Source of the DNA: Vanilla planifolia
Lineage: Eukaryota > Streptophyta > Magnoliopsida > Asparagales > Orchidaceae
Reading direction: 5' to 3'
DNA: 64,000 nucleotides
Assembly (NCBI GenBank): GCA_023846275.1
Contig: CM043871.1
Span: forward strand, 28,674,569-28,738,568
Shown here: positions 48,203-61,513 of the stretch, piece after piece
Numbering within the stretch: position 1 is the stretch's first letter
Layout of the letters: every line of letters starts with the position of its first letter
Position numbers and translations under genes: made by a program
The notes under the pieces: model-generated
Seen by the model: the letters and a program-made list of their open reading frames with translations, nothing else
Told to the model about the DNA's origin: nothing
The model's database searches: none

Positions 48203-48360
48203 TCACCCCTAATTGCCAACATTATGCACTAATAAGAAATGAGGTACTTAGAATATAAAACCCTATCACTAAGAATAAAATATCTTATCACCACTAAATT
48301 AAAACCTTTGATATCATAACGTCACCTTTTAGTATCATGATACTAAGAGTGATGTATAAA
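48203..48360. repeat. Tandem repeat, right part, continuing beyond the LTR-like insertion
   Basis: CCTAATTGCCAACATTATG near 48,208 matches the internal CCTTAATGCCAACATCATG of the left array, followed by GAGGTACTTAGAA and AGTATCATGATACTAAGAGTG. The phase fits one array split by the insertion. Confidence 0.6.
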
Positions 48361-48485
48361 TCACATATATCATATCTATCATGCTGTTATTAGATAAAGT
48401 CATGCTCTTTCTTAGATTACACTACCTTCTTCTTTTTTTTTTTCATTTCATTTTTTTAATCTTTTCATATGTTTAGATTTAGATG

Positions 48486-48538
48486 TATATATATATACAC
48501 ACACACACACATACACATACACACACACACACATACAT
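48486..48538. repeat. Compound TA/AC microsatellite
   Basis: A run of TA changes into AC dinucleotides broken by a few ATAC units, about 50 bases in all. Confidence 0.92.
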
Positions 48539-50271
48539 AAACACCAATAATCATAAACTATAATAATATAATGTCATTTCATACAAATGCTCATATTATC
48601 ATACATTTTATAATAATAATAATAATAAGATATTTTTAATAACTATTTATATTATAATTAATTATTTTTTTACTTAACAGTTCTATGATACATTTTATCA
48701 CTTTTCTTTTTCTTTTATCAATTTTATTTATTCTTTGTAAAATTTATATTAATTTTTATCAATAATAATTCAATTTTTATTAATTAAAATATTTTTAAAA
48801 AATTATACTAATCATGTAGTAATAATTTATCCTATTTTTATTTGTTGTCATCATATTGTATAATAAGATTAACCTTATTAAACTATATTATCAGGGCATT
48901 AGAAAGATTAAAACACTGCATTATTTTAATCATATAAGTTTGATATTTCAATCATACTAGTACAATCAAAGACAATCAACAGATTATATTAAGGATTGGA
49001 TAGACAATCTATATTATTTTGATTCAATGGGTAAATGTACTTGTCTGATTCTCATTTATTATGTGTACGATCTATACTTTATTTAATATTTCAACCTAAA
49101 CATCATAAAGTACGATGCCACATAAAGTACTGTGTAATGTATGACTCATCTTGATCTAACATTCCAAAAACAAATTGTACTAATCTATTTCACATTGCAT
49201 ATTTGCATGAAAGGTATAGATTTACATGATAAAATAACAACCATAATCATCCAATGACGTAGTTTTACAAGTACAACTCATGATTTATGCAACAACGCAT
49301 TAGTTTGATGTACACATGGACTAGTACGATACATGCACTTAATCTTTTTAATAAGCAATCAAATAATCAATCTTAGGTAATGTGATGTGCTCCTATCGTA
49401 TTGTTTGATATACACATTAAACTAATACAATCTATGCAGTTAACTATAATCACCTAAAAGAAGGCCTCTCATCAACTCTCACTTGGGGCTCATAAAAAAT
49501 GATCACAATAACCATTTAGTATGATCAATACAACCAAAACAATAATAGTCATTATCTCCTATGACAATAACTTAAATCTTAAAAATCTATTTCCTTAACC
49601 ATTCAAATAATTAATATGTGCTTTAGAGAGCAAAATCATGATGAGATCTTACCTTGAAATATAATTTTCACAAATTTAGATTAAAAACTTGTTCTTTTCT
49701 CAAAACTTCCCCTCTTTTTGCTTAGATCTCACCAAAAAAATACAAGAAATCATAATAAAAAAAATTAAAATACATCCTTTAAGCTAATCTCCTTGATCTA
49801 CTACTTCTTACTTGCTCTTAAAATGCTATAGTAGATTTTGGGGCATGGGAAGAAGCCTATCATCTCATTTAATAAGAGGATAAGTTAGTTATTTAATATC
49901 ATAAAATTTCCCCTTTTATCTTTAATTTTAAAATTTTGTTAAATAAATTTAAATGGTCTACAAAAAAAATGTAAATTGCATATTTGTGATTTTTTTGTGA
50001 TGAGATCTTCACAATCATTGTTCAAATTTAAGAATCTCACTATTATCATCTTAACATTTTTTTTTTGAGCTACCTACTAAATTGTATTTTTGGCATCTAA
50101 AATTAGAATACACATATCTAATATGTGAAACACAAATTTGAGAAAAAATGATTTAAGAAAAATTATCGATTTATTACATTATCATTTCATAAATTATACT
50201 CACATCATATCACATAACCATAAACATCTTGTCATAGGCTAAAATATCATATCACATCTCATTATAGCTTT

Positions 50272-50610
50272 AGAACCATACCCGTCAAGCACAATACCTA
50301 GTGTTAGTGACAATAAAACTCATTATGGGTTGTAATTGCACTTGTATAACTCAACAATCAATATAAGACATACCCACACATATTAAGCTCAATAGCTAAT
50401 GCCAACAACAATAAAACTCAATATATGTTATACAAATACCCATTAAACTCTAGAACAAATCTTAGCAACATAAATAAAAGGCCATATCATTATATATGAC
50501 ATCTTGGCATACTTGGTATGGAACAATACCCATCAAGCTGAGCAGACATTGCTAGCAAAAAATCACTAATAATTTAAGGCACTACACTTGAGTTATGAGT
50601 TAAAGTTATA
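50272..50610. repeat. Degenerate tandem repeat, about four units of 65-95 bp
   Basis: Units start with (A)ATACCCAT/CCGTCAAGC-like words at about 50,278, 50,370, 50,437 and 50,527, and several contain AACAATAAAACTCA. They are strongly diverged, so unit limits are approximate. Confidence 0.45.
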
Positions 50611-51380
50611 GAAAAACCCATATCTCATCATTACATATCATGTCATGATGACATGTCATATATGATAACATAGCATCACGACATTTTATGTACATAACAC
50701 TCATATAACTCAATATACAATGTCATATGATATTACTTCTTTTTTCTATCCTTTTTACCTTCATTCTATTTGTTCCTTACTTTTTATACTTATTGCAATA
50801 TTCCATTATCATAGTAACGCATTGCATACATAATAAGATGATTCAAATATATCAAAAAATCATAATATATTAATTCATTCTATGATAATAATAAAATAAT
50901 GTATTAAAATACCACATCATATCAAAATGTATGTGTCATATGCAAAAATAATAAAATATCATAAAATATTTAAAAGTCATAACATATTAATCAAAACCAT
51001 GCCAATATCATCATATTGTCATATCATATCAAAATATATTAAATAGAAAATTATAATATGAAATCATTTAAATATATCACATGGATAATCATAGTACTAT
51101 ATGATTTCAAAATATAATATAAAGATAATCATAATATCAATATTATCATTACTAAATTTATTTATTTAAATTATTTGACATTGCTCTAGTTATGAGGATT
51201 TTCTTTTTTTGATCCTTAAAGATGTTTATATAATGCTCTAGTGGCTCTTGTTGTAACAATACATTGGAATAGTATAGAACTATAGCTCTAAAACATAGCA
51301 AATAACAAAAGAGCCCCAAATGATTCCAAAGACTAATCAAGTTGAGCAAATGATTACTTAAGACACCACTAGAAGCAACA

Positions 51381-52310
51381 CACAGGATGGTATTGTCCTT
51401 CTTTAGTTGCTCACCACGTCAAACCCCAACAAATAAGATCATCATTAGCTGACACAAACAAGGAATAATTATCTTAAATAGTTGTCCCTCCTAAACTAAA
51501 TTGCTATCTTGCTTTGACTAATCATTATGGAGATGGTAGTTTGAGCTTTTGGAAATAACAAAACATAAGAGACACACCACGAAGCAAAGCAACATAATGC
51601 ACTAATTCAACAGAATGAGAAACATCAAAGATAATTGTTCACAAATTGATTCCTATCACCTTGAGCTTAGAAAATCCACTTATAGCTTAACAAACAATAA
51701 GCAGCAAGCTATAAATTCAACCAAAACTCAAAATTAAAACGCTTGGTTTCAGTTTTCAAATTCCCTAACCTCAGATGGCTCTTCCTCGATAATTGGTATC
51801 ATAGCAATCCTTTTCTCTCTGAATCAAACTTTGCTCTTAAAACTTTTATGCTCGATTTCCTTCAACAAAAATTCATTTGTAGTTAAGTTTCTTGCTTGCT
51901 AAATATTTCCCATTGGAGTTCCTCTTCAGCCACTCTTCCTCCTTGGCATAGTCTCGACGACAGAAGGCAAGCACATCGATTGGTACAACTCATGTTTTCG
52001 TGAAATCACAAAAACGTCAAATCAACAGGAAACAAAATCTCTCAAGAAATCACAGAAAACTCGTGTCGACGGGAAACAAAACCTTTTGGAGAAATCACAA
52101 AAACCTTATGTCGACGGGAAACGAATTTTTTCGCCTTCTCCTTCGCACAGCCTTGACAACGAGGTAACACCAAGGCTACACGAAGCAACAACAAATGGGA
52201 GTTTAGGGTTTCGAATCATGCCAATTAGTTTCCCAACCGATCCTGAAAGAAGAAAAGGGAAATTCTTGAGGAATTGTATTGAAGTCATTTTAAGGAAAAA
52301 GGATTAGATA
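51381..52310 (-). other. Leader-like sequence with a tandem repeat, possible 5' end of a lost transcript
   Basis: On the minus strand this stretch has an AAACCCTAAAC-type start near 52,210 and a T/C-rich leader look, followed by ATGATACCAATTATCGAGG near 51,808. A possible donor (GAG|GTTAGG) follows near 51,777. No downstream exons are recognisable, so no CDS is called. The 73-codon plus frame at 52,086-52,307 lies across the tandem repeat and is treated as chance. Confidence 0.3.
52002..52134. repeat. Tandem repeat, three units of 44-45 bp
   Basis: Units start GAAATCACA at 52,002, 52,046 and 52,091. Each contains a (C/G)TCGACGGGAAAC(A/G)AA-type core (ATCAACAGGAAAC in the first). Units 2 and 3 are closest to each other. 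CpG sites are retained in a region that is otherwise CpG-poor. Confidence 0.88.
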
Positions 52311-54717
52311 ATTAATATATTATTTAATTAGTCAATATCCTTTTTAAAAATTAAATTTAAAAAAAAATAATATTTCCAAATAGATTCTAACTAAAATAAA
52401 ACAAATATTGTTAGAATTATTTTATTAGCTGTATCTTATAATCATTTTTCAAATCATAAATATTTATAGCATGGCTTACTTTACATGACACATCTCCTAA
52501 ACTTATCATTTTACTTTCCAAACCCCACATCTTTCATCCAAATGTCAAAAACCATGCATTAATGTCACACATTTATTCAGCATTAATGTATGTTCTTACA
52601 AAAATCCAAATGTTTGTGTTATTACTTGTTAGTCACTTAAGCCTTCTTAAAATACTATGTGGACATATGCACAAAAAGAGAGGAAGGATGCACATGTCTT
52701 CTTAAGACATTATACATGCTTACTTTAAATTTAGAAATTAATATAAATCATTAAGATCAATTTTTTATTTCATCAAAAAACATATTTATATAAAAATAAT
52801 TCATAATAATCAAATTTAAAAACTAATAATTTCATGCTAATCTTAATACAAAAAAGTCATAGAATTCAAATAAAATAATTAACTAAATAAGATAAAAAAA
52901 AAATAAATTAATTTTAATTTTTAAAATAATAAATTCAAATAAAATCTATCCAAATAAATTTAATTTTTTTATTTTTAATTAGAATAAATTAATTTTAAAA
53001 TTATGATTATATAAAATAAAATATTTAAAAAAATGATATTTGCATTTTACATCATCATCATCTTATGTTTGAGAGAACCTAGAGTTAGATCCTTGCTTCA
53101 ACAACTTTCCAAAAGTTTTGTATCTTTGGATGTTGTACTTGAGTCATGGATATGCATTTTTTGAAACAAAGTAATAAATATTGATAGTGGCTCTTGCATC
53201 TTGTGTATCTCAAGATATTTCTTAAGTGCTAGAAGTGGTCCTTAAGTTTATAGAAATTATTCCAATTCTGTTACTCGATGCATTAATACTATGCTCTATT
53301 AATCTCTGTCTATGAGACCTCTTACACGTCAAAGTGAATCTTTCTACCTTCCTTAAGAGTAAAAAATACTCAACGGTTCTAAGTATGCCATTCTTGAGGA
53401 CTAAATTTTTTTAATCCCTTTCCTTTCTTCAACCAAGAACACACATCTCGTGAAATGCTATGCGATTTTTGTTAAGCAGAGCAAGCATCCAAAAATAAAG
53501 AAGTCAAGGCTCTTGGCAAGTGATCAATTTAATGAGGCCCTATTTTGGTCTAAGACCAACGTAAAGGCACATGAATTTCTTAAAGAGTGAATCATTAATG
53601 TAGCAAAGCCTATAGTGGTTGAGCTTGAATTCCACTTAAATAAACCAATGTTATTTATGTTCATTGGAATTAGCTTTAACTATGTAGTATAATGAATCAT
53701 CTTCTTAATGGGAAATACTTAAACACTTTTATGTAACCTTGAGATTATAGAAGATTTTAGCATTGCTAAGTCATATCAATGTAGGAGTAAAGCGAATATC
53801 ACAAAAAGTGATCTCAATAGCTTTTTCAACATTCTTGATTCTAATACATCTCTGTAGCCTAATTGTGATAATGATGCTTATAATTGGGTAGATGTGAATT
53901 CGGTAATTTGTCTCAATCCCCCTCCCAAATGCATAATCAAGAGGTAAAGCATTTGGTTTTAAAATCATATATGTTTTAACATTTTCTAAAGAATATAGTT
54001 ATGCCCAAGAATAGAGATAAGTAGAGGATCACAACATAGATCTAAATGGCTACCTATCACTATTTAAGATGGTCAAGGACCCATCTTACTATTTACATCA
54101 TCATAATAAAAAATAGAGATTATGTGTAATTTAAATCAACAAGTGATGACACAAAACTCTAGGTGAAGTTTTGACCATTAGACTAAATTCTTCAAACCAT
54201 GATATTAAAATAAAAATTTCAAAATTAAAAATTCACAACTAAAAATAATATATATATAACTAGAACTATATCATCAAAATATCAATGGTCCAACTTCTAT
54301 AAAACACAACCTTCTCTCACATCTTAAGTGTAGAATCCTCCTTCATAATATCTAATTTATTTCTTTTGGTGTCATAAATATATGACCTATGATGTAACAC
54401 TAATTAGACAATAATCACAATAAATAAATTAAAATATAATAATAAGTAAGAATATATAAATAAAAAAAAAGCATAACTCAACAACATAAGTCATAGCATT
54501 CTAGATAGAGTTAGATGAAAGAAAAGGCATTAGATAAAACTATGAATATGTTTTTAATGCAATTTTAGTTTTTTTCACATTTTATTTAATTATAAGCATG
54601 ATTTTTCCTTGATAGTTATCCTCTAAGTCTAATCATAAAGATAATGATCTTCGTCAATATCCAATGAATATCAGAATGCAACTCACTGAGTTACATTATA
54701 TAGAATATTAGTAACAC

Positions 54718-54770
<53 letters not shown>

Positions 54771-57700
54771 AGCAATCTTACCCAAACCATATAGAATTTA
54801 TAAGAAAGAAACTTTATCCTAAAGACAATGTCATTAGAAAGACTTATGTTCTTTTTTATTCCATATATCATATATTTAATTTATGTCCAAGCATATCATA
54901 CCATTGTGTGAATATTTTTATGTTTTATAATCCATTTATGTCATTTTTATGTTGTGACAAAAGAAAGGTAACATAATATACATATAATAATACTATTGTA
55001 ATTAAAAACAGTAAATAAGTTAAGCTTTTGAAGTAAAATATCAAAATAAGCTCATAAATATACAAAATAATAATAATAATGAATTACATCACAAGTTATA
55101 TGACATATCTACTTATATAATAATGGGTTTAACATTACATCCTTACAATCATTTATCCTAATGGGTTTAAGCTAATCATATTGTACAATGTAGATCATCA
55201 TACTTATATAGTACATAACAATAACCACAATCTCTCTTTCTCCTTCTCCTTGGTTTACTTCAAATCTTAACCAATTTGCATTATTTGACACTTAAACCAT
55301 CTCAACAATTTTTTATTTCAATTGATATGTAATTATCCTAATTTTAATGAAAAAAATCAAAAAAAAAATACTAAAGAATTACTTTATTTTTTTTCAATCC
55401 TCTCTTTAAGCTACAACACACAAGTTTTCCTAATCACTAAAAATTGTAGCCTAGTGATAATTCTTTACTTAATAATATCCTTGGTTCACCTCCACCTAAC
55501 AATTTTTTGTGGCACTACTTGGCTCTTCAACGACTCTGTACTCTCAAACTCTTAGCAACCTCTTACATCTAAACCTGAACTCTGCCATCAACTTCTATAA
55601 GGGCATTAATAGTCGACATAATTAGCTTTGATAATTGGTAAGATTACAATAAAGCAATTAGATTAGACACATGTAAAATATAAATATATGTTTTTTATTC
55701 AAATATTTGTATCATGTTTATTTTAGTCAAATTATTATCATCGAAACACACTTCTATTGTAATACCAAATGATGTAAAAAAGCTAGTGAGCTAATTCTAA
55801 AATTTATATTCTATCGCTTTAACATTTGAGTATTTGTAAACATTTCCTCTTTCGAAATTTTAAAAATTATAGATCTATTTTAGCATAATAGACTTTTCTT
55901 TGTGCACATATCTAACTTCCATCGATTAGTTTTGACCTAAGGCAAAACTCCAAAAATTGCATATATACACTTAGTGACATTTTAAAAATTATAATTATAT
56001 TTTATTCTTTAAAAATTTATAATATATTTCTTAATTCTCTAAAATTATAAACTCAATACCATTGAGTTCATCTCATAGAGTTTTTTCTATTAATATGCTC
56101 CCATAATACTTTTAACTAACTTTATTCTCATATAAAATTATTTAATATTTTATTATTATTTTAAATTTTTTGTATATAAATAATATATTTTTAAAAGTTG
56201 ACTTACTTTAATCATATATCTTTACAATCTTGTTAACTTGCTTCTAGAATTTCTCATATTAATCTAGGTTAAAAATTGATGACTATTACATGAGGGTAAA
56301 TCATTTGATTTTAGGGAGACAATTTTTAGGTTGATAAAAAAAATCACAATGTTGAAAAGCCCCATATACTTAAAAAGATTAGTTTTAACTATAAGCAAAT
56401 CACTACTATAATCTTGAGTTCTTAATACCACATTAGAGCCATTAACATGGATTGCATTCTCAAACCATTTAAAGAAGTTGATATGAAGATAATTTAGTGC
56501 TTTCACATGATTTATTTGATGATGAAACTGAGAATGGATCATTAGAAGCACATGACACTTGCATCACTTGAACCACCACCTTCAACAGATGACTCTTCTC
56601 ATCATACTTTCTCTGATTCAAACATTATTACCAAACTAGTCGTATTAAAAGCAGGTTTGCAATAGTCTCTCACACAATTTATTTTGAACTTAATAAAAAA
56701 TTTTCTTCTTTCAAATATGTACTTAGAGTAATAACTTCAACTACAAGATAATAAACATAATAAAGAATTTTAACTTCTTTTGTTGATCAAAGGTCAAATC
56801 ATGTTTATTGTGAAGGAAACATTGCCCACTAACAAGGTGGCCAAGCATGATTTACTTGAGAATTTTTTGTGGGTTGGGTTATGCTACATAAAAAGCTCTT
56901 TATTTTACTTTCTAATCACTTATATAAACCATTTTAAAATATTTATCATATAAGTTTTGTACATACTTTTTTAAAAAAAAAATTACTTTTAATATCATCA
57001 AATACATCAATAATATTTACATATCAACACAAAGGCTTCATGATATAAAAATTATAAAGAATACAAATTCTTAATAAATTTGCAATCCTTAAAAACTACT
57101 GCTGATTTTTACCCAATTTCATGATTTCTTCCACTGCTGTGTGCTGATGATTGAAACACTGATGAAATGAACAGTTGAAAGGAGGTGATTTCTATCAATA
57201 TCCCACTTGAAAGATTGAAAGATGTGTCCATTGCACAAAAATGAATGCTGATGTTTGGTTTTCCTAATTCCACTGTGATTATTGATTTCTTTCGACGCCT
57301 CTTTAATGCTGGTCGCTATCTTCTGCTATGCAGCATATTATTTCGCCTTTAATAAGTCTAGTCCTTTTTATCTCCTAATTTAATGAAATATTTATTATCT
57401 ACGATTCATCTGATAATTCACCAAAATACGAAATATTTTTTATAATTAATTTGACGTACCTATTTTGTTTTTCAGAATTTTTTTTAGTTAACTAATTGAT
57501 ACATGAAATCGAAAATTGCATATTTAAATATTTTAATTTTTATGTGTAGATAATTATGGAAAATAAAGAATGAATAATAGAAAGTTTTATCAAATAGGAA
57601 AATATTTTTGACAATATATTAGAAAATGCTTTATTGTTTTTATTGTTGTAATTCGAAAAAGAACAAAATAAAAATAATAATAATTGATAATCAAATAGAA

Positions 57701-58440
57701 TGTCAACAAAAGAAAATAGATAGGAAAAAATTATTTTAAAAAATAAAAGGTCTGATTATAATTTCAGGATTTATATATATTTATAAATATGAGTATCCTT
57801 TTATATATTAAAAAAAAACTCATTTAAATGAATAAGAAATATAATCATCACGAGCTATTACATAAAATTTAATTAATAAAATCATAGTTGAATTTTGCAT
57901 ATTTGATCCTGTTTTTTCCCACATCATTAAGAGCTTTTGCATTATTTGTAAATGCAATAGATAAATACAGCCTCTTATAGTAAATTATACAATTAATATA
58001 TGATAAGATTTTTATAAAATTTAAATATATAATCTAAAAACTATGATAAGATAAAATTCCTAACATTTTTATAACAATTATAATACTAACACAATTGTTA
58101 TCTTATAATAATTATAAATTTAGTGTAACATAATTTATTTATTTAAAAAAAATATACATCTTTCTTTCATAAAATATTAATGGAATGTCTTCATATAACC
58201 TTATAATACACAAACTAAGGCATGTACAATCTTAGCAGTAATATCTGTTTATGAGTTATTTGTATTGTCTGATTGTATTATTAAAGTGTTTGTTTTGATA
58301 TTTCTATCATGTTAATCATTTAAAAAAATATTTTTTAAAATATATTTAATAAACACTTTTAGTTTGGCAACAGCAAACAATGCTTTAAACAGAAGTGCTA
58401 TCGTCCCCTGAAATGAGTATCAATTAAGTGGTAACAAAGG
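52311..58440. other. AT-rich intergenic DNA, no gene seen
   Basis: About 6 kb with no supported gene. A long AT microsatellite is at 54,720-54,768. The 95-codon minus frame at 56,264-56,551 and the plus frames at 54,767-54,976 and 55,322-55,555 lack motifs and codon bias. Some parts (53,380-53,960; 56,560-56,880) are a little less AT-rich and may be transposon debris, but I could not assign a family. Confidence 0.5.
54720..54768. repeat. AT microsatellite, about 49 bp
   Basis: Uninterrupted AT dinucleotides; likely to be length-variable between individuals. Confidence 0.95.
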
Positions 58441-58485
58441 GCGTACTCCTTACTGTTTTCTGTCTAATCTCCGACAAATTGCACC

Positions 58486-58496
58486 TATAAAAAAAA
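58486..58496 (+). promoter_or_regulatory. TATA box of the FORKED1-like gene
   Basis: TATAAAAAAAA lies 72 bases before the ATG at 58,558 and is followed by a C-rich leader (CCCACCGC, CCTCTCCGGC). Position and context fit a plant core promoter. Confidence 0.65.
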
Positions 58497-58557
58497 AACC
58501 CACCGCAATACTTTCGACCTCTCCGGCTACACCGGATCCCACGGCCGCACGGAAACA

Positions 58558-61513
58558 ATGGAGGACGCCGGTACTCACTTCATCTCGGAGGCTCAGCGGG
58601 CCGCCACGGGCCATTCGAGGGAGATATCTCTCGATCCAATGGAGTTCCTTTCACGCTCTTGGAGTGTCTCTGCTTTCGAAGTTTCTGCGACCATTGCTCC
58701 TGGTGTTTCTTTGTCATCGGCAGCATCAGGGGAAGGCATAGTGGAGGAAGCTGCCGGAGAGAATGAAGAGGATGTTGTGCCGCCTTCGGCGGCAGTTGCA
58801 GGGAACTCTTTCTCATTCTCGTCTGGTGCTACCTCGCAGCTTGTTCTGGAGCGTATAATGTCTCAATCAGTATGTTGCTTCTTCTTCTTCTTGCCTGTTT
58901 TTTTTTATTATTTGGATCTGACGTTTTTCCGCTTGGATAAAAGAATTAAAGAAGCAAACTTATAGACTTTAATTCTTCCAAGTGCTTCTTTTGATTTCTC
59001 CTCCTCTTTCTTCTTGCGGCATTTGTTTTCCCTGTCTGAGTCACAATCTCGTGGAAAACAGAGCTAACGCCGCTGCCCGCTATTTTTATTTTACGTCGTC
59101 TTCTTATCCGAGCTGTTTTGGACTTTAATTGGATAAAAAAATTGCCTTCTCGTTTAAATATTACAATATTTTCATTCAGGATTACTAAACTCTCGTACTT
59201 TTGGTCTCCTCTACTAAACAGCAAGAAGTGTCTCCTCTGACCTCTGGCCGTCTCTCCCATAGCAGCGGTCCTCTCAACGGCAGCTCTCTAACGGACAGCC
59301 CGCCGGTTTCCCCTACCGATGTTGACGACGTCAAGGTCTTGTAAACTTGCTTAGCTCTTAATTCGTTCTCTGGGTATCTTTGTTTGCAACATTAAACTTT
59401 GCTTTGAAAAAGTAAATGAGCCGTTTTCGAAAGACGAAGCACAGAACAAAGCGACCAACTTCTCAGCCTTGGTACTGATCTCTGCCCCATCGAGGGAGAG
59501 AGAGAGGCTGAGAGAGAGAGAGAGAGAGTCGATCAAAGCTGCAGCTACGGACTGATGCCTTTCTCTTGTTCCGATAAAACAGAAGTAGGCTCTTTTATTT
59601 TTTCGATCACCATTCAGGCATTCATTTCGCCTTTGCCATTTTTCTTTCCTCTTTCAAAGTCTCAGATCCACAGGAAAAAGCAGAGCAGCTGCCCTCTTTT
59701 TTTCATCCTTCGTCGTCGGCTGGGCCAATGGGATGTGCTTTTCCCGCATTCTAATTTTGTTGTCATTCTGCAATTTCGAGATTCCATCCATGTCCCCACT
59801 AATAAAAATAGAAAAAAAATACAGTTTTGCTCGAAACTAATGTGACAAAAAATCGACAAAAGATTATGGACAATTTGGTTTTTACTGGAGATCTAGTGGC
59901 ATTTTAATAATGATTAAAGAATTTCTTTGGGGGTTGTCCTCTACCTGCACTTACTCTTTTGAAAGAAGGTTTGATTCCATGGCAAAGAGCATTCTGTCTT
60001 CTACGGAAGAGCCCACAGATTCCATTTTCCTTAGAATAATCCTGCAATTTCACTTCGAGTGTCATTTTGGTAAAACGACGAACAATATCTACCTATTCCC
60101 GTGCAGTACGTACGAGCTCCGAGTGCTGCAGCCAAGCCACCACATGTTCGGGCGGCGGGTGGCGGTGGTGGCCGGACGGTTGGACGATGGCTGAAGGACA
60201 GGCGAGAAAAGAAGAAAGAAGAGGCACGGGTGCACAACGCGCAGATACACGCTGCGGTCTCGCTGGCTGGTGTAGCAGCCGCGGTCGCAGCTGTCGCGGC
60301 GGCGACAGCGGCGGCCTCGGGAAGCTCTTCCCGAAACGAGCGCACGACGCGGACGGACATGGCGGTTGCTTCGGCGGCCACCCTTGTGGCCGCCCAGTGC
60401 TTCGAGGCCGCCGAGGCCATTGGCGCCGATCGCGATCACCTCGCCGCCGTAGTTGGCTCCGCTGTCAGCGTCCACTCTCCAGGCGATATTGTTACCTTGA
60501 CTGCCGCCGCCGCCACAGGTAATATTCTTAATTTCCAGCCCAATCAAGCATTAAACTGTCATATTTATTAGTTGAAAGTCGAAAACTTTTGCGCATTTAG
60601 TTTTGCCGTAGTCTTTTGTAACTATTCACTCGAAGCCGAAAACCTAAATCTTGGTGCAAAATGTGCATTTTGCCCATCTTAACAGCTCTGAGAGGGGCGG
60701 CAACTCTGAGGGCGAGGGCTCTCAGGGAGGTGTGGAACGTCGCAGCCGTGATTCCAGTGGAGAAGGGCGGCATTAATTCGCAGTTCGAGCATCGCTGCGA
60801 TCGCCACAAGCAGAGCAAGAATCCCAATGCCAGATTAGATGATGAGTTCCTGGAGCAGGAGAACTTCCTGGGCATCTGCAGCCAAGAACGTCTTGCTCGT
60901 GGAGCTGAGCTTCTCAAACGCACCCGAAAGGGTAAACAAATCATGAACCTTGTGTTCTGGAGACCTTATACTTCGTCTTCTATTTTTGATAAGCTCATCT
61001 TGGGGTCGTTTTTTTTTTTTTCCAGGGTCTCTCCACTGGAAGTTCGTCTCTGTTTACATCAATAAGATGGGTCAGGTATCTTGCCCTCTGCAAAGCTTTT
61101 CGGCGCGTTTTGTGTTTTGACTTTTTGAGGTACTAAATCAGGTGATGCTGAAGATGAAGAGTAGGCACATTGCCGGGACCATCACAAAGAAGAAGAAGAG
61201 TACTCATCCAAGCTCCTCTACTTGCAATCCCATGGTTGCGCTTGTTTTGCTATCCCTAATTAGCTACCACACGTCTCTATGTTTTGGTGTAGGTGTGGTG
61301 GTAGATGTTTGCAGGGATGTGGTGGCATGGCCGGGTCGGCACTTGCTCGAAGGGGGAGAGCACCGGCGCTACTTCGGCCTGAAGACTGCAGAAGGCCGTG
61401 TGATAGAGTTCGAGTGCCGGAATGAGAGGGAGCATGAGATGTGGACTCAGGGCACCGCCCGCATCCTTGACCTCGCCGGGCAGGGAAGGCGTCCAACCTC
61501 GTTTAGCTTATAG
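58558..61513 (+). CDS. VAN3-binding / FORKED1-like protein (DUF828 plus PH domain), 7 exons, 470 residues
   Basis: The family binds phosphoinositides and the ARF-GAP VAN3/SFC at the trans-Golgi network and helps place the auxin carrier PIN1 during vein patterning. Exons: 58558-58869, 59222-59335, 60107-60518, 60686-60931, 61026-61075, 61142-61199, 61293-61513. All junctions are GT-AG, phases agree, and the sum is 1,413 bases ending in TAG. Marks: [16 protein letters not shown] near residue 28, [16 protein letters not shown] ending at 142, a glycine run, then [20 protein letters not shown] and an alanine-rich helix [15 protein letters not shown] near 200-215. DUF828 runs on through [21 protein letters not shown] and [11 protein letters not shown] to [18 protein letters not shown], and the C-terminal PH-like domain spans about 365-465 ([20 protein letters not shown] to [15 protein letters not shown]). 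Exon 3 is very GC-rich. Length is normal for the family and nothing is broken. Confidence 0.93.
59493..59528. repeat. GA microsatellite in intron 2 of the FORKED1-like gene
   Basis: Two runs of GA dinucleotides separated by GGCT, within the 771-base intron. Confidence 0.9.

Larger units (their letters stand above)
48361..51380. other. AT-rich intergenic DNA with degenerate minisatellite-like repeats
   Basis: It contains an AC/TA microsatellite at 48,486-48,538. A degenerate repeat near 49,313 and 49,403 (GTTTGAT(G/A)TACACAT, 90 bases apart) and another at 50,272-50,610 are also present. No gene is supported; the frame at 51,158-51,349 (minus) has no motif. Confidence 0.5.

Noticed and set aside
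48486-48538. CRISPR-like or regulatory array
   Set aside because: It is a simple dinucleotide microsatellite, with no spacers and in plant nuclear DNA.
52086-52307. 73-codon plus frame as a gene
   Set aside because: It runs across the 45-bp tandem repeat and matches nothing; the region looks like leader DNA on the other strand.
60031-60547. Long minus frames (129 and 152 codons) and a second plus frame over FORKED1-like exon 3
   Set aside because: GC-rich coding exon leaves several frames open; only the plus frame with [15 protein letters not shown] matches a protein family.
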